From: Mesorhabditis belari
Taxonomy: Eukaryota; Nematoda; Chromadorea; Rhabditida; Rhabditidae
Direction: 5' to 3'
Assembly (NCBI GenBank): GCA_958450365.1
Contig: CAUEEP010000740.1
Span: forward strand, 797,501 to 861,500
DNA length: 64,000 nucleotides
In this document: positions 23,536 through 35,334 of the stretch, in pieces
Layout: each line of letters opens with the position of its first letter
Numbering within the stretch: position 1 is the first letter of the stretch
Notes under the pieces: model-generated
The model's database searches: none
What the model saw: the letters and a program-made list of their open reading frames with translations, nothing else
What the model was told of the DNA's origin: nothing
Position numbers and translations under genes: made by a program

Positions 23536-25506
23536 AAAATAGATTGATCTATATATTGCTTGAATGAAGATTAATATCGCGTTATGTTTTTTTTATTCGT
23601 ACAAAATTGGTTTGCGAAAAATTAGACAAATCGATTGTCGTAGCTAATGTATCTAACGGCAAAACTAGAGCCAAATTTGAAGTTTCTCTGGTTGGAAACA
23701 GGGTTAAGCTATTCCTATGCATATGTTTGATGGAATTAAAGTGCGGAGGTGATACAAGAAAGCAGCAAGTGAAGAGATGGGAGGAGACATGTATTGACCC
23801 TTGTGATTATCATCGATTCACCTCCTCCCATTCTCATGTTTGTCTTCCCATCATTACATTCATGTCCAATTATCAATATCATTTCGTCTACCGTTTCTTA
23901 CAAGAGCTTTACAAGCCTCATTTGCTGTTTTTCACATTCTCTTCATCACATCGGAGCTCAAAATATAGTGTGTTTCTCTAGTTGCGTTCTCGAAAGCTAT
24001 CGTAATCTTGGTTCTAGTTTTTATCTAATATAATTTTTATCTATCTTATTAAAGAAGTCGATCAAAGGTAGATAGATTGGATAAAACGAAGACACGTCTA
24101 CCGTACCTTTCATAAAAATGGTACTTTTTATAAAAAAGCATTATTTGAGAGAGTTGTTTCTTTACAGTAGACTTTCTGATACTTGGCTATACCCAGTAAA
24201 ATACGGTATTTCTGTTATGAATGAATGGGTGGAAGTTTACGTAGAGGAGACCCTCGAATTGGGGGGGAAGAAGATCTCATTGCTTCTCAAGAGAATGGTT
24301 TGTCAACAAGAAAACGACAAGAAGAAGCAAAAGGTGGAGGAGATGGACAAGAAGAAGACATACTCTCGAAACATTGATTCTTCTCCCATTCTCTTTTCTT
24401 TGCTTTTCTCAATGCTCATTGAGTCAAGGGTCTTCTTTTGATTTGGGTCATTCATGCTTTTCGGTTTTTTTTATTTTGTACATGGAACTTTAAATAGTGA
24501 GCTTAAGGTTAATCTTTCTTAAACTGATTATCCAACTATAATTAAACCTTTCTTAAGCTGGCTATCCAACTCTAATTTTTCTACGGTTGCTGAAGAGTAC
24601 GGTAGTTCTGTGATTTGAACTTAACTTGAACTGGTAGATCCACAAGAAGTCTTCTTATCGAAATGTATTTTTCAAGATAAAAAATAACTTTGACTTAAGC
24701 GTTTTTATCAAATCTCAACTTTCGAAAGTATACGGTACTCGATTTGGAAGCTTAGAAATCCTATGAGTAAGACTAGTTTATTCACTTCGACTAATTCCTT
24801 TAAACTTTCAAAACTACCATAATATTGCTTCTGTTTTTATTCGATTTATCTACTTTTTGCGATCTACTTCGTGATCTCTCGTAGGAGTAGATCAATTGGA
24901 TAAAGCTAGAGATAAGGCTACGATAGGTTTTCAAAAGTTGAAGAGATAGTAATCAATATTTTCCAATATATGCTAAAAATCGCCTTTTTCGATGATTGTA
25001 TTACAAAAGTTTTTAATTTTTACAACTTTCGAATGTCGGGGTGCATTTAATTCTAAACCCCATTTTACCATCAACCAGAAGAACCCTCTAATGGACATCC
25101 TGAATGAGATGAGGGTGTGAAACGGATTTTTCACCAATGAGACCTTAGAATCAGACTTTTTTTTTCCATAAATTTCCTCCTTTTTTCTGTGTATGGGTGT
25201 ATCTGTTTGGTGAGTTTTTTTCTTGTCGAAATCACTTCGTTTTCTCTTCTCATTTTCTTTTTTCTTTACTGTATTTGCGCAGAGTTGCCATCATTCTGTT
25301 CTGTTCGTGAACAAGCTTTTCACACACATACAGAGAAAATGAGAATTGAATTTGAACAAAAAAAAGGGACTGAAGGAGATACTCTTGTTGCACAATCAGT
25401 GAGTCTCGGACAACCTTTCTTCAATCTATTTGTTTGCCTTTTCATTGATTGAGTGAGCAATTGTTGTAAATCATATCTCGAATTTAAAATTCCAGGACGC
25501 TCAACG
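23536..25506. other. Intergenic region upstream of the innexin gene
   Basis: No supportable gene. At least two foldback copies are visible: about 23985-24118 (AAAGCTATCGTAATCTTGG outward, GTCTACCGTACCTTTC inward) and about 24805-24945. A TTCCAG acceptor ending at 25496 followed by an 11-base leader suggests trans-splicing of the innexin mRNA. Confidence 0.4.
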
Positions 25507-28500
25507 ATGAGCACCCAAATCGGGGCGATCAACACGCTGAATGAGTTCATCGCAAAGATATTTAAACAGCCGAAAGGAGATCTTGTAAGTTTGAATTTGG
25601 ACTGATTCACGATTTTACAGTAGCCAGGATCTAGAGATAATTTTTCCAGGCCAGATATGGCGAAAAGCCAGAAAGAACACTGGCTTTAGTGCATACTTGG
25701 TTCACAAATTTCCTGGAATCAGCTAGAAAGTCAAGCTTTAACTTTAAATCTTAGCTTTAGCTTTAACTTTCATCTGGCCTGGAGTCAGTTTGTCCATCCC
25801 TGACTGCATCCATATTTTAGGCTGATCGTCTAAATACTCGTCTCACCGTTGCGATTCTTTCACTAGCCGCCGTTTTATTGTTATCGGGTCAATTTTTTGG
25901 TGATGCGATCACTTGTTGGTTACCGCATCAATTCACGAAAGATGTTTGAAATATGTAAAATTACGAATCTCAAAAATTCGCCTTTAGTGGATAGCTTTCG
26001 TGAATCAATATTGTTTCGTGCATGGAACCTATTTTGTGCCGTTGGATCAAGAATTGAGTCATGACGAGAACGAGAGGAGAAAACAACCGATCACATATTA
26101 CCAATGGGTGAGTTACGCAATAGGATTGGCACTCGAGTGTACTTTGAGCTCTCAGAAAAGTAAAAACACCCTTTCTGGCACTAGAAAGGGTTTGTTACCA
26201 TTTTCCTTAAAACACACTTGATTTTCCAGGTTCCCTATATTTTGGCGGGTCAAGCTTTTCTCTTTTACATGCCGCGATTCATTTGGAAATCGCTATGCGC
26301 TCGTTCGGGTGGGTTATCTTTAAAGTTTCCCTTCAAAAAATGCATTTTCTAAAAGCTATCAACTTTTGAAAGCTACCGTAATCTTGCCATTAACCCAATC
26401 TATAGCGTTTCTCATGAAGAAATTCAGGATACGATCTCGCTGGCTCAATCAGATATGTGGATGATTTTTGGACGGTTGTAAAAGCGGCTGATGGATCTTT
26501 TAGAGGTACCTAACCTATACAGGTGTCCGAAAAAAAAAAAGTTGCTCACCGGTTTGAGTCTGGAAAAATTTTCTCGTTGATTTTTCAAAGCGCATGGTGG
26601 TGTCAGAATTGGTTTTGCCTCGGGCGTCACACAACAAGATCAAGTTGATTTTTTTTTGACGATTTTGTGAATAGGGGTTCATGCATCGGCCGGGGCACTC
26701 AAAATCCAAGTATACATGAAAAGCACAATTTTCAATTCCTCTATTTCACCACAAATCTTTCAACTTTTTGTTTCTATAAATTTGTTTTGTTCTTTTAATT
26801 TTCTAAAAACAATTTCAGTTTGCATTTGTTGGATTGGCTGCTTTAAAAATCTTAAAAATATGGTTAATTTTTAAACGAGAAAACCCTCTTGTTGCTGCTT
26901 TTGTCTTGTTGCTGCTTGTTGCTGAAAACCCTCTTGTTGCTGCTTTCGCAGGACCGACTTTTTGGGGTCTCTTATTTGCAAGATCCTCATATCAAAACAA
27001 ATTTATAGAAAGAAAAATTTGAAAGATTTGTGGTGAAATAGAGGAATTGAAAAGTGTGTTTTTCATGTATACGTGGATTTTGAGCTCCCCGGCCGATGCA
27101 TGAACCCCTATTCACAAAATCATCAAAAAATGAACTTGATCTTGTTGTGTGACGCCCGAAGCAAAACCAATTCTGACACCACGATGCGCTTTGAAAAATC
27201 AACGAGAAAATTTTTCCAGACTCAAACCGGTGAGCACTTTTTTTTTCGGACACCTATATACTTATATTACGAATCAGAATATTGTAGCGAGATTTCAGAT
27301 CGCCTAAGCCATTTCGAGGGTCGTCCAGCCGTTTACGTGTGGGATGCATTGAGACTTGCGCGCAAGAAAGGATCACATTTAATCCCGCTATACTATGCGA
27401 TTGGAGCCGCACTTCAAGCAGCCAATGCCTGGATACAGGTAGAGAGAAATTGTCAAAATTAAAGCTATTCAAACATTGACAGAACTATCATTAGCTTCTT
27501 CTCGGAAATCTGGGTCTTTTCATTGTGAAAAGCTATCATATGCAAAAACCAGAGCCAATTCGATTCTCTTGGGACTTTTCTTGGGAAAAAGGGTTAAAAT
27601 AAACTCCGCTAATGGGTTCTACGACCGTGAAAACCCCGGGGCATAAATTTTTAACATTAAATCACATTTGGGCATCATTTACAGAACAAAAGAAAACTGT
27701 GAAAAGTGACTGAAGAGGTGTTCTTTGTACGCGCGCACAATCGCTTGCCATCTAGCAAACCCCCTCGGTAAAGGGTTAAAAGATTTCGCAATGAAAAGAC
27801 CCGAATTTCCGAGAAGAACCGAATGATTTGTTAAATTTATGCAATGTTTTCAGTTCTACTTGATCAATATGGTCATTTCGACGGAGAACACTTTCTGGGG
27901 TCCGAGCGTTTTGATGGACATTGTATCGGGGAATGATTGGCAGGTAGAGACAGACATGATAACACCAGTATCCTTTTTTCAGAACAAATCAAAAAGCATG
28001 TCTTGAGAGTGTTTGCTAAAATGTGTTCATTTTCGAAAACCGCCGTAGCCATAGATTTCATTCAGAGCACCGGTCATTTCCCCCGGATTACCCATTGTGA
28101 TTTCAACCGAAGACGACCCGCTTCTGTACAGGTGATGAAACATTCTCCTTTTCGACTTTTGAAACGAATTTCAGTTGGACACAGTGTTGTGTGTTCTGTC
28201 GATGAATATCTACTACGAGAAAATCTTTCTCTTTTTATGGTTTTGGATACTTTTCGTTTCTGTGGTTTCGACGATTAATGCTTTTTATTGGATTTATATT
28301 TGTGCAGCGCCATACAGGGTAGAGAATTGAAAAAATCATTTCTAAATAAAACTAAAAAGATAATTTCAGGCTCAATCTACAATCAACAGTTATTTGGAAA
28401 CCGATCCACAGTTGAAGTCGAGAGATTCAATTGTCGATTTTTACAAGTGAGCATATAAAGCAAAGAACGATTCAAAGAAGGATGTGAACAAATTGGACAA

Positions 28501-29239
28501 ATGAAAACATCGAAAATAAGTTTAATAGGTTCATGAGATGTAAAAGAGGCACGGAAAAGCTTTTCTTGTGCATTGTGCATCTTGTGCATTGTGCATCTTG
28601 TACATCTTGTGCATCTTGTACATCTTGTGCATCTTGTACATCTTGTGCATCTTGTACATCTTGTGCATCTTGTACATCTTGTGCATCTTGTACATCTTGT
28701 GCATCTTGTACATCTTGTGCATCTTGTACATCTTGTACATCTTGTACATCTTGTACATCTTGTGCATCAAAAATTGCAAAATGTAAAGCAGCATTTGACG
28801 AATTTCAGTTACTTCAATATTTCTTTAGAGATCCGAATTAACGATCGATTTCTATACATAGTAATTCGGATTATAATTCGGACCAGGATCCATAAAATGC
28901 TCAAATTTCTCAAAATTCAGATGTTAAACTACTAGATTTTTTCCAAAAGCATTCAAATTTTCAGTCGTCTCGGCTCCGACGGACTTTTCGTTCTCCATCA
29001 AATGGCCGTCAATTTGGGCGATTTGCCCACAAGGTAAAACCAACAAACTAAAAAAAAGTTTTAAAGTAAACTATCTAGTCTAAAACCATTTCTAATATGA
29101 ATAGAGTTTAAAACATTTCAAATCCTTTAGCTATTTGGCGATATCGATGCGAGCGATTTCTAACCGATACGAAGAGGAGGATAAAGAAAGGGGAAAGATG
29201 AAATGGGAGAAAACGCATCTCATTCAAACGAAAGCTTAA
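25507..29239 (+). CDS. Innexin (gap-junction channel subunit)
   Basis: Four-pass membrane protein forming invertebrate gap junctions. Twelve exons: 25507-25584, 25821-25943, 25988-26107, 26230-26308, 26428-26505, 27299-27438, 27854-27943, 28066-28131, 28175-28318, 28370-28446, 28965-29033, 29131-29239. These give 390 residues. Hallmarks are TM1 followed by GDAITCWLPHQF, the extracellular CFVHGTYFVPLD, the signature YYQWVPYILAGQAFLFYMP, the block with STGHFPRITHCDFN in the second extracellular loop, and a final TM (LWFWILFVSVVSTINAFYWI). The N-terminus (MSTQIGAINTLNEFIAKIFK) fits the family. Two introns carry large repeats (26521-27255 and 28565-28768). Which C. elegans inx/unc gene it corresponds to is not decidable here. 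Confidence 0.95.
26521..27255. mobile_element. 735-base foldback transposon in an innexin intron
   Basis: Left arm about 26521-26775 and right arm about 27000-27255 are long inverted copies. They begin AGGTGTCCG and end CGGACACCT, and share blocks such as AATAGGGGTTCATGCAT and CTCAAACCGGTGAGC in opposite orientation. A central spacer repeats CTTGTTGCTGC. No transposase is present, so it is a non-autonomous foldback element. It nearly fills intron 26506-27298. Open frames inside each arm mirror each other and are not genes. Confidence 0.85.
28565..28768. repeat. Nine-base minisatellite in an innexin intron
   Basis: About 22 tandem units alternating TTGTGCATC and TTGTACATC (an 18-base higher-order period). 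It lies in intron 28447-28964. Because the period is a multiple of three, every frame on both strands stays open and gives false repetitive proteins. Confidence 0.95.
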
Positions 29240-29575
29240 TTTGAGTATTCTTTTGAGTTCTTTTAGAATATTGCCTTCAATTTTGAAAAGTACAGTACGA
29301 TAATTTGTTACACAAAAAGACCTAAAGCATTTTTGTCCTTTTCAAAACATCTCATTTTTCCTTTTTGTGATTCTCAGATTTCATTTCGAGAAAGAGACAG
29401 CTTTTTTTGATTTGTTCAGAAAAAAAGGATACTGGTGTTATCAATAGAAATAACACAATACAGTGTTATCAATAGAGATAACACAATACAGTGTTATCAA
29501 TAATATCAATATCAATTTTCTCAATCAAACACTATCAATAGTGTTTTTCTAAACTAAAATCTTTTCTAAAATCTG

Positions 29576-30460
29576 TAAACTTTCAAAAGCTACCGTAAGA
29601 CCGTAATTTAATCTATCTTTCCTGAATCATTCAGGAAATATATAAAACTAGATAGACTGATCACAAATTACAGGGTGACCAAGAATTACCGCAACACACA
29701 AAAGGGCCTGGCTTATAACCAAATATGAAACCCATCTCGAAAAGTTAACTTAAATATCTTTATTCAAAATATAACAGTAACAAACTAACAATTAAATTCA
29801 AATTTGCCTCCATCGGTATTCAGACAGGCCTGCAAACGTTTGGGAAACGCGTTGACCGTGGCGAGCAAATAGGCATCATCGAGGGTATCCCATGCTTTGA
29901 TCAGCGCCTTCTTCAAACTTTCGATATTTTATGTGGATTTGCACATGCCCTGGCTTCAAGAACACTCCAGATTGAGTAATCCAATGGGTTAAGATCGCGT
30001 GAGCTGGTTGGCCACTCAGAAAACGAGATGAAGTCCGGGAAGTCCGGGAATCGCTTGCACATCTTCCAGGGCGATCAGAAACTGTGCCCAGAGTTTCATA
30101 ACGTTGAATGGTTCGAGAAACGAGGCTTCTGGGGACATTCAGGCGCTTTGAGATCTCCATCGGCATTCAGACAGGCCTGCAAACGTTTGGGAAACGCGTT
30201 GACTGTGGCGAGCAAATAGGCATCATCGAGGGTATCCCATGCTTTGATCAGCGCCTTCTTCAAACTTTCCATATTTTTATGTGGTTTTGTACATGAAAAT
30301 AATATAAGAAAAATACACAAAAACCATAAAAACAGTGAGCAAAAAGTGAAATGGGGCTCATAACATAATACGATGTTGTTGCGGTAATTCTTGGTCACCC
30401 TGTATAGTAAAGCATTCAATAGTTTTAGTATAAGCAAGATTACGGTAGCTTTCGAAAACC
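29576..30460. repeat. Older foldback element split by a transposon
   Basis: The left part, 29576-29670, starts AAACTTTCAAAAGCTACCG. The right part, 30405-30460, ends AAGATTACGGTAGCTTTCGA. They are arms of one copy of the dispersed foldback family, now separated by the Tc1-like element at 29671-30402. Confidence 0.65.
29671..30402 (-). mobile_element. Deleted Tc1-like DNA transposon with intact terminal repeats
   Basis: The terminal inverted repeats begin CAGGGTGACCAAGAATTACC and are identical for 26 bases. TA target duplications flank the element (29669-29670 and 30403-30404). On the minus strand are transposase remnants. An N-terminal helix-turn-helix piece (MEISKRLNVPRSLVSRTIQ at 30153-30097) is fused to a C-terminal catalytic remnant (LKKALIKAWDTLDDAY). 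The C-terminal piece is present twice, near 29813-29935 and 30155-30280. The catalytic core is missing, so it cannot make transposase. It lies between the innexin and receptor genes. Confidence 0.9.
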
Positions 30461-30740
30461 ATTCGAACTAGTCATCATCATTTTATCTTAAAATTCATGT
30501 AATTGAATGATTGACGATAAACGAAAATTGATCAGAAAAGGCTCTGTATGTACAACAAAAAAAAGGGGAGGAAATTCGGTATTTCGAGACGATTTCCGAT
30601 CGTTTTTGGACAGGAAATTTCCCTCAGGAAATTAGTCAGAAATTCTCGCGGTTCATCTATGAATTATTAGAAAAGGTGATCAAAAAAACAGCAAAAAATC
30701 TACATTTGTATAAAATATCTTGAACCGAATCCATTCCATC

Positions 30741-32604
30741 ATGGCTGAAAGTGGTCAATCATCGAATTCCACCAATTCCACCAATTCCACGGACTATTTG
30801 ACGATCGAGGAGCTGGTGCTCGAGTTCACCCCATCGCAAACCGACATTTTGGTGGCCATCATCTATTTTGGGGTAAACGATTTGTTCTACAACGTGCCAA
30901 AACGACCATAACCGGTTATGGTAGTTTTGGCACGTTGTAGAACAAATATCGTCTTTCACAGTCTTTCAGTCTTTCACAGAATTCTTTCAGATCGCCATTT
31001 TCTCGACCATTTTAAACATTTATGCATGCGGGCTCGTATGGGGAAATGATCGGATTGCAAAAGCTGTCAAGGTTGAAAAATGCTAAATTTTTGCCAAAAA
31101 AATGCCAAAAAGACAAATTTTCAGATGTTTTTATTTGGAGATCACTTGTGCAGGGCGTTGAATTGCACACTCGTTCTCTATTTCGGCACTTGTATACTTA
31201 AGTTGGTTCTCTAGCACTTGTATACTTAAGTTGGTTCTCTAGTTGGTTCTGGTCTTAGCTCTTCTTACTTAAGTTCTTAAGTTGTAAACTGTTCTCTGGG
31301 CTCGAAACTGAAAACAAACTGTCTGGCACACTGAAATATTTATTTTCCTTACAGTAATAAGTTCCTGTCTGGAAAAGTTTCATAAATGAGTGTGCATTCT
31401 AGTTCTAAATACTAGAAAGGGTGTGCATTCACTTTTGAGCTTCTCATGAAATGGGATCTACAGTGGCCGATGCAGTACTTCAAAATATGCTAATTGATTC
31501 CGAAGATTCTCCGTTTAGCCGTTTTTGTCTACTCGATCCCTGGTGGTTAATCTGTCAGATTTTGGCCGCATTTCAAGGATGTCTTCACTATTCGGCATTC
31601 CTTTATGAGGTTCCTTTATAAATGCTCACAAAAGAAAAACAAATTCAAATTTCAGATCGTTTTATCAACGAATCGCTTTTACGCTGTCGCTTTCATGGGC
31701 ATTTACTACAAAAAAGACCCTGCAACTACGGTATATACAGGTGATCAAAATAGGAATGAAAAAAAAATCATTTCTATAACTAAAACCAAATTCCAGATGA
31801 TCATTGTACCCATTTTGCCTGTGACACTGATGACAATTGGCACATTTATCCGTATGGAAAAGATTTTGAGGCCTTAATATCTAATAAGTTTTCAGCGGGC
31901 AATTGTCGTTTCTTCAATCCTTTAGATTACGCTGTTTTGAATTATGGGGACTTTTTCACAACAATGGTATCTAAAAGCATCAAATTCCCATTCAAAATCT
32001 ATAGATACCGACATTAAATTTCTTCGTTTTTTCTCTACTTTGCATATCGATTGGGCTCGATGTATTTACGCTGAGAATCCTTAGAATACGCTTGGTATTT
32101 GTTACAGAAATTATACTCGAAATGCTCATGATCTTTAAGGGACAAGCTTTCAAATCCCAACACGGAGGAAACTTCACTCGATCCGATCTACAACTGACAA
32201 AACAGGTGTCTTACATGAGAACTGCCAAAGTAGAACCAATTTAGATGGTTGCCACACATGGATCCGGATTGTTTTATCTGTTCATATCTTTCTTTCATCA
32301 ATATGGGTAAGTGAACCATTACAAAGCGATCTATGCCAGAATTCAGACCGGCAAAATTAACCGTTCAACCGATTATTTCGTTCACTGCAAACATGGCAAT
32401 TCCTTTGTGTTTTAGTTGTTGGATCGGGTATTGTTTACTATAAGATGAATCCTTATCATTACCACTATTAGGTTGTTAACGATTTTTTTCATGACCAAGA
32501 AAAATAAATCAACCCCACAAACGGAAACTCCGAATTTCTTCAAAGCACCATCCACGACAAAAACCGCCGTCCCCACCAAACGTATCACGTTAGTCAAAGC
32601 TTAA
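30741..32604 (+). CDS. Seven-transmembrane receptor, nematode serpentine (chemoreceptor) type
   Basis: Eleven exons (30741-30872, 30991-31071, 31125-31191, 31464-31609, 31656-31730, 31797-31851, 31896-31966, 32005-32205, 32245-32306, 32347-32427, 32472-32604) join in phase to 367 residues. The N-terminus is Ser/Thr/Asn-rich with three NST glycosylation sites. It is followed by hydrophobic segments around DILVAIIYFGIAIFSTIL, NCTLVLYFG, LICQILAAFQGCLHYSAFLY, MIIVPILPVTLMTIGTF, FFVFSLLCISIGLDVF, LFYLFISFFHQ and PIISFTANMAIPLCFSCWIG. The tail is basic. I do not see the DRY or NPxxY motifs of rhodopsin-type receptors, as is usual for nematode chemoreceptors. The ligand and subfamily cannot be assigned. 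Confidence 0.8.
30879..30950. repeat. Near-perfect 72-base hairpin at a splice donor
   Basis: GATTTGTTCTACAACGTGCC and its reverse complement meet at an ACCGGT centre. The hairpin starts six bases after the donor of receptor intron 1 and occupies most of that 118-base intron. Confidence 0.85.
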
Positions 32605-32768
32605 TCTACAAGCAATTAAAGTGAATAAACGTTTATTTACTATTTTCCGTCCAAAACATTATAGACAGAAATCTACTTTTATAGACAATAAACCGGCGCT
32701 AAAGTACAAATCAAAACTAAAAAAGGCAAAAACCAGCCTAAATTCTTCAAAGCGTAAAATTTGGTTGC

Positions 32769-34328
32769 TTATTTTTCCTCTTCTCCGACAACAATCGTAT
32801 CTCCTTTGAAAACGTATGGTGGCACATCAAGGTTACGAGGAGCGGGTCCCTTTCTAAAGTAAATGATTTAAAAGAATTTTTGTAAAATATACCTAATGCG
32901 TCCAGATGCATCGTAGTGACTGCCGTGGCAGGGGCAGTAGTAGCCAGAGTATTCACCAGCGCCAGCTAAATATTTTCTATAGTATTTTCAACTCGTGCAT
33001 TCTATGCTATGCTATAATCGACTAAAATATCCCGTTCTTTTGATTTAAACCAACCAATAGGAGCGCATCCAAGATGTGTGCAGACACCAATAACCACCGA
33101 CCATTCATCACGTTTCACTCGCACATCGTCGTGCTCAGGATCCCCTCAATTCAGAAACAACAACAGCCTAAAAGCGCAGACATTGGAGCTGATTATTATT
33201 AAATATCTTGCTGAATATCTTGTTCGACGTTTAAATATCAAATGCAGAACTATCAAGTTGTTTAAAAAAAGCAAATTCTAACCTTCTCACGATCAATTTC
33301 AGCCTTGGTTCTGTGCCGAACAAAAACTGGACGCGTGCGCCATTCGTAGGTTTTTGTTGTCCCTAAAATCAAAACATTTAGTTAACGTACTGAAAAAGAA
33401 AATAACCTTCGGGAATGTCATTCATGCTAATTTCGATCGCAGCCAAAGCACGAGTCGCCATTGACATACTCTAAAAGAAAATCATTTGCAATGAAAGAAC
33501 AATTAAACAAATGGATACTTTAAAAACTTACTTTAGAATAAAGAAGTAGCTGAACTCCTTCTTTTGCACCCCATAGACCAAATGATCCAAATGCAACTAA
33601 ACAGAGGATAAGTTCAGGAAATGATTATAATATTTATCAATAGCTAATTTCATGTCGAACAGGTTTTAAAATCTATGTAGACACTTACCGCCTTTAACAG
33701 CACGAGTGAAAGCCACTCTCTCGGGTTCCGTATCCCTGGAAGCTACTTTCGCGTCAAGAGTTGACTTACGACGACACTCATCAAAATTTGGATATGGAAC
33801 ATCATAAGTCGAAGCATGACGACGTGAGGTAACTAAAAGCAAACATATTATATCAAATGTTCAAAAGCTTTATGATGTTCGTCAACCACCAACCATTGAC
33901 TCCCTTAACGGCGAGACCGCTAACAAAAAGTCCAGTGCGAGAGGCCTTCTCGGTCGCCAATTGAAGCGAGTCTATGGTCTTGTGGTCAATTGCCGCATCC
34001 TAAAAAGTATAAATTATTTATGATCGTTAATCAATTGAAATCACAGCTAGACTGAGCATTTTACCAACATTCATTTTCTATCTGCATCAACTTTGACCTA
34101 ATAATCAAATCTACTCGTCAACAATGGATCAAATACTAGTCAATCAAATAAAAAAGTATACCGGGGAACCAAGGCTCGATGTGATAGAGAGCGGTGCAAT
34201 TGCTTTTGACGATCGGCCAACCACCTGTAAAAAGAAAACGTATCAAATAACTAATATAATAAAACCATAAATAAATATAATAAACCAACCGTTTTGACCG
34301 ACGCAGCTGATCTAGTCAACGAACCCAT
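32769..34328 (-). CDS. isp-1: Rieske iron-sulfur protein of mitochondrial complex III, with an apparent one-base frameshift
   Basis: The 2Fe-2S subunit of the cytochrome bc1 complex, in the mitochondrial inner membrane. Exons: 34328-34290, 34224-34162, 33999-33894, 33832-33689, 33596-33532, 33470-33407, 33362-33283, 33167-33055, 32965-32893, 32853-32769. The chain has a Ser/Arg-rich presequence ([20 protein letters not shown]), a transmembrane segment ([20 protein letters not shown]) and the Rieske cluster motifs CTHLGC (Cys216, His218) and CPCHGSH (Cys235, His238). The C-terminus is [18 protein letters not shown]. The exon 33055-33167 is 113 bases and carries an extra base in the C run at 33142-33145. 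As written it terminates just after SELRGS. With the family frame the protein is about 276 residues. The rest is intact, so an assembly error is the simplest explanation. Confidence 0.95.
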
Positions 34329-35026
34329 TGGTCGCGTTTACCCAAAAACCCCTAAGTAAGAATGTGAGAAATTTTATTAAAATTAAACAAATACGATATA
34401 AATAAATCAAACCACTCTAATCAAGGAAAAGGATAGTAAATATCAAAAACGCTGCAAGTGTGGCCCGTAAGAACTAGAGAAACAAAAAAGCGCAAACGCA
34501 AGCAATGATTGACGCACAATATCCATTTCCATCCTACATCGGAATACAAAGTACACTTGGGTGAAGGAGGAAAGACAAAAAAGCAGCTGTTCTTCACCCG
34601 AAAGCAAAGCATCTGGGGTTGTCTGCTGTGTGATATTGCAAAGAACAAAAGCATGCATTCTTTTGAAAAGACTTGGAAATTGGATAAAAGGTCTAACCGC
34701 CGTTGTTGTACTACGCTAGATGCTATTTTGAAACATTCAGCAACTGATCTAACTTTGACAAAGCCTCGTAAAAATGGTAAGCAACCTTGGGGAAATTTTT
34801 ATGTAAAGATGGCAGCAAAAAAAGCAGAAAAATGCTGTAAAATACTATACTTCCAAAGTACCATCCCCCCAGTGTCCCTCTAAAAGTGTCCCCCTTGCCA
34901 TTGGCAATCTACGGTATTTTGCTATTTTCTCGCTATCTACTGGATCAATTTTTATGATTTTCGTACCATTCGGTGCGTAATTTAATTATCCATTGAATAA
35001 CACTAGTGGGTATACATTTCGAGTGT
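34329..35026. other. Spacer between the divergent isp-1 and two-pass membrane protein genes
   Basis: One unspliced open frame (about 34509-34883, 124 codons, Lys- and Cys-rich) has no family signal. I do not call it a gene. Confidence 0.35.
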
Positions 35027-35334
35027 GTCCCCCCCCCGTGTCCCCCTTTTGCCCCCCTAAGTGTCCCCCTCAAAGTGTCTCCTTTTTGTCCCCCTAAAGT
35101 GTCCCCCCCCCTAGTATCCCCCTATTTTTTTTCATATCAAATCACAACTTTTTGCTCTCCAAATGTGCTTTAACTTTTTAAACTCAATGATCAATGAAAA
35201 ATTTAAAAAGTTAAAGCACATTTGGAGAGCAAAAAGTTGTGATTTGATATGAAAAAAATAGGGGGATACTAGGGGGGGACACTTTAGGGGGACAAAGGGG
35301 ACACTTTGAGGGGGACACTGGGGCGGGGGGGGCG
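35027..35334. repeat. G/C-run foldback element
   Basis: A hairpin whose stem includes CCCCCTAGTATCCCCCTATT and the AT-rich CATATCAAATCACAACTTTT with their reverse complements. It is flanked by repeated GTGTCCCCC units on the left and GGGGGACAC units on the right. The G-runs (up to eight) could form G-quadruplexes. It ends 180 bases before the next start codon. Confidence 0.85.

Noticed and set aside
27073..27462. 129-codon plus-strand ORF
   Set aside because: It joins the right arm of a foldback element to a true innexin exon in frame by chance. The mirrored ORF exists in the other arm.
28565..28768. CRISPR-like array
   Set aside because: Units are contiguous with no unique spacers, and the host is a eukaryote.
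28531..28935. Overlapping repetitive ORFs on both strands (poly ILY, VHL or KMH repeats)
   Set aside because: They are translations of a nine-base minisatellite inside an innexin intron. The period being a multiple of three keeps all frames open.
34509..34883. 124-codon Lys/Cys-rich ORF
   Set aside because: No splice signals, no family resemblance and no signal peptide. It lies next to low-complexity sequence.
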